Assembly: GCA_021463345.1 (NCBI GenBank)
Contig: JAJTYM010000012.1
Location: 1-64,000, forward strand
Length of the DNA stretch: 64,000 nucleotides
Origin: Pseudobdellovibrionaceae bacterium
Lineage (GTDB): Bacteria > Bdellovibrionota > Bdellovibrionia > Bdellovibrionales > JAMPXM01
Direction: 5' to 3'
The notes under the pieces were generated by a model. That model saw only the letters and a program-made list of their open reading frames with translations. It was not told the origin of the DNA and searched no databases. Numbering within the stretch: position 1 is the first letter of the stretch; each line of letters opens with the position of its first letter. Positions 61,885 to 64,000 of this stretch are shown here, in pieces. Made by a program: the position numbers and the translations under genes.

Positions 61885-63357
61885 ATGGGAGCGGAGAGTC
61901 TCGGCGCCGTCGTGTTCGCTGCCATCATCGGATTCGCTTTGGGCGTGTTCTGGTCCCGGGGCCGTTGGGCGGTGGAAGCGGCGCGCGCGGCCCATCTCGA
62001 GGCCCAGGTCGAAGCCGAGGGCGCCCGTGCACGGGGCGAACTCGCCCGGCAGAAAGAAACCTACGAGCGGCTGATCGACGACATGAAGCTCACCGAGGAG
62101 AGGCTTCGTTCGAGCTTCACGGCGGTCGCGACGAGCGTGCTCGACAAGAACACCGAGCGGTTCAAGGAGAGCGCGGAAAAGGATCTGCGCCAGATCAAGA
62201 CGGAAGGCGCGGCCGACCTCGATTCGCGCGTGAAGGTTTTCGAGACGGCCGTGGAGGAACTCAAAACTCGTTTGCGGGAAGCCAACGAGAAGATCTCGAA
62301 CTTCGAGAAAGAGCGCATCGACACCTACGCCCGCCTCGAGCAGCGGATGCGGCAGATGCACGAGCAGGAGCAGAGGTTGCTCAGTGAAACCGACCGCCTC
62401 AAGTCGGCGCTGACGACGTCGCATTCGGTGCGCGGCCGTTGGGGCGAGCTCGTGCTGCGCAACATCCTCGCTTCCAGCGAGCTGATGAGCCACATCGACT
62501 ACGAGGAACAGGTCGGCGTTGGCGACGATCGCAAACCCGATTTCATCGTCAACCTGCCGCACGCGGGCCAGAAGCTCGTCATCGACGCGAAGACCTCGCT
62601 CTACGAGAGTTACATGGAGGGGGAGACGGCGAAGACCGAGGCGGAGCGGCGCGAGATGCACCTCGAATTCGCCCGGAAGTGCCGCAAACGCGTGATGGAT
62701 CTCGCGTCGAAAGAGTACCAGAAGAACGTCTCCGACTCGGTGCCTTACGTCGTGATGTTCGTGCCCGGCGAAGCCGCGATCCGCGCCGCGTTCGACGCCG
62801 ATCCGGGCCTGTTCCAATTCGCCATGGACAAGGGCGTGTTCATCACGAGCCCGGTCACGATCATCCCCCTCCTCATGCTCGTCGCCAACGGCTGGCAGCA
62901 GTTCAAGATGTCGACGCAGGCGCGCGAGCTTTCGGTCGCCGTGGAGGAGGTCGGTCGCCGCCTCGACACGTTCGTCAGCCGTCTCGGCAAGGTGCAAAAG
63001 GGTCTCGACGCCGCGACCCGCGCTTGGAACGAGGCGATCGACAAGTCATGGAATGGTCAGCAAAGCGTGGTGCGGTCGCTTGAGCGCGCAAGGGAGTTGG
63101 GCGGGCAGATCCCGGGACTGAGCGAGCTCGAGGCGTTGTCGGTCGCGCCGAGCGAGACGGGGCTCGCGCATCCAGAGAAACTGCTGCGCGAGGCGACGGG
63201 AGCCGTCGTCGAGACGGTGGTTGGAGGTTTGGAGGGAGAGGTCGACTCGATCGACGCGCAGGTCGCGGCGGCGGCTCTGGCGGTCGCCGCCTCGGACAAG
63301 CCGAGGCGTTCCAGGAAATCCAGAGCCTCCGCCGAGGACGGAACGTCCCGGGAGTGA
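61885..63357 (+). CDS. rmuC: DNA recombination protein RmuC
   Basis: A 490-residue protein with an N-terminal membrane anchor (about 8-26), a long coiled coil (30-185) and the RmuC nuclease-like domain, recognisable by 'HSVRGRWGELVLRNILASSE', 'YEEQVGVGDDRKPDFIVNLP' and 'QKLVIDAKTSLYESYMEGE', the PD-(D/E)xK-type D...DAK core. RmuC limits inversions at short inverted repeats. The C-terminal about 80 residues are Ala/Glu-rich. The ATG at 61885 follows GGAGGGG; the TTG start before that site is not needed. Confidence 0.94.
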   Translation: MGAESLGAVVFAAIIGFALGVFWSRGRWAVEAARAAHLEAQVEAEGARARGELARQKETYERLIDDMKLTEERLRSSFTAVATSVLDKNTERFKESAEKDLRQIKTEGAADLDSRVKVFETAVEELKTRLREANEKISNFEKERIDTYARLEQRMRQMHEQEQRLLSETDRLKSALTTSHSVRGRWGELVLRNILASSELMSHIDYEEQVGVGDDRKPDFIVNLPHAGQKLVIDAKTSLYESYMEGETAKTEAERREMHLEFARKCRKRVMDLASKEYQKNVSDSVPYVVMFVPGEAAIRAAFDADPGLFQFAMDKGVFITSPVTIIPLLMLVANGWQQFKMSTQARELSVAVEEVGRRLDTFVSRLGKVQKGLDAATRAWNEAIDKSWNGQQSVVRSLERARELGGQIPGLSELEALSVAPSETGLAHPEKLLREATGAVVETVVGGLEGEVDSIDAQVAAAALAVAASDKPRRSRKSRASAEDGTSRE

Positions 63358-63396
63358 CTCGCGTCTTTTCGCGCCTGCGAGCCGGGGCCGCCCCGT

Positions 63397-64000
63397 TCAG
63401 TCGAACGCTTCGGCGTGGATGAACGACTTGTCGAAACCGTTCTCCTCGATGAGTTTGCGTTTGCAGTCCTTGATCATCTGCCCGTTGCCGCAGATGTAAA
63501 ACGTGGTCGGCACGTTCTTGAAGTCGAAGTCGTCCAGGTGATCCTGCAGGTAACCGCGCTTTCCCGTCCACCCTTCGGGCGGTCGCGAGAGCACGTATTC
63601 GTACCTGAAGTCCTTGAGGCGCCCGACGAGGGCGTCGAGCTCCTCCCGGTAATAGATGTCGCCCTCGAAGCGGAGGCCGAAGAGCATCCGGTACCTGAAG
63701 CCCGGGTATTTCTCGGCGAGCGATTCGAGGTAACAGACGTGCTGCGAGACACCCGATCCCGTATTGAAAAAGACGATCTGTTCGGTCGGCGGCTCTTGGA
63801 AAAAGAGGCGGCCGAACGGCCCGGTGAAGTCGAGCGTCTCGCCGCCTTCGAGCGCCCAGACGAATCTCGTCGCGAGGCCGTTTTCGACCGCTTTGAAAAG
63901 CAGGCGGAAGCCGTTTTCGCGGCGGTCGTCGGAGGCGATCGAGTAAGCGCGCAAAGCCGGTTTTCCCGCGTCGACCGGAACGTGGAGCATCACGAATTGG
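63397..64000 (-). CDS. Ferredoxin-NADP reductase-like protein (partial)
   Basis: The visible 3' part (about 200 residues) of an oxidoreductase of the ferredoxin-NADP reductase family; the frame continues past the right edge of the window. 'LRAYSIASDD' is the flavin-binding RxYS motif, 'LDFTGPFGRLFFQE' contacts the cofactor, 'IVFFNTGSGVSQHVCYLESL' binds the pyridine nucleotide, and 'TFYICGNGQMIKDCKRKLIE' is the CGxxxM-type C-terminal motif. It could be a stand-alone reductase or the tail of a longer enzyme. Ends convergent with rmuC, 39 bases away. Confidence 0.88.
   Translation of the reverse strand, partial: QFVMLHVPVDAGKPALRAYSIASDDRRENGFRLLFKAVENGLATRFVWALEGGETLDFTGPFGRLFFQEPPTEQIVFFNTGSGVSQHVCYLESLAEKYPGFRYRMLFGLRFEGDIYYREELDALVGRLKDFRYEYVLSRPPEGWTGKRGYLQDHLDDFDFKNVPTTFYICGNGQMIKDCKRKLIEENGFDKSFIHAEAFD

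Overview
The window is GC-rich, densely coded chromosomal DNA. The gene content fits a didermic, piliated bacterium, probably a Bdellovibrionota/Oligoflexia-type or other 'delta'-like lineage. Supporting signs are tandem type IV pilins, several lipobox proteins plus Lnt, outer-membrane beta-barrels, ClpA/ClpS, MutS2, a Lys-rich SWIB protein, and a remnant that resembles the TIGR02147 family. The lineage is an inference from gene content; there is no rRNA in the window.

Layout. 0.1-3.6 kb: small hypotheticals, a tandem-duplicated protein that may have the PBECR nuclease fold, and two lipoproteins. 3.6-12.4 kb: mutS2 and lnt on the minus strand, a zinc-ribbon membrane protein, a subtilisin-like protease and a Slt-type lytic transglycosylase lipoprotein. 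12.6-16.7 kb: dinB, a 27-bp inverted-repeat (BIME-like) element, then clpS-clpA. 17.2-19.8 kb: two tandem pilins, a TPR-like protein and a very long hairpin. 19.9-23.2 kb: dnaJ and dnaK. 23.3-26.3 kb: a beta-barrel protein, a family-2 glycosyltransferase and a FecR-domain secreted protein. 26.4-30.4 kb: tRNA-His, a phage-fibre-like S74 protein, and a patch of degenerate DNA containing broken copies of genes on either side of it. 30.4-33.0 kb: an EVE protein-dusC-grxC-paiB minus-strand run. 33.1-38.4 kb: outer-membrane protein, SDR, fumC with a conserved hypothetical, a zinc-finger protein and a TauE/SafE permease. 38.4-49.3 kb: Rep/UvrD helicase, PhoD-type phosphatase, bolA, ettA, J-domain protein, MFS carrier, SWIB protein, map and ahcY. 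49.4-61.5 kb: several secreted proteins of mostly unknown function, including three ATGA-coupled pairs, around orn, a CHASE-PAS-GAF hybrid kinase and tRNA-Arg. 61.9-64 kb: rmuC and a ferredoxin-NADP reductase-like gene cut by the window edge.

Most of the window is housekeeping: proteostasis (DnaJK, ClpAS, Map), envelope building (Lnt, Slt, glycosyltransferase, pilins), DNA/RNA upkeep (MutS2, DinB, Rep, RmuC, Orn, DusC) and one-carbon/TCA metabolism (AhcY, FumC). The least explained parts are the three translationally coupled secreted pairs (49.9-52.3, 53.0-55.6 and 59.2-61.5 kb), the S74 fibre region with its pseudogene patch, and several unusual palindromes at 13.7, 19.7 and 46.2 kb.
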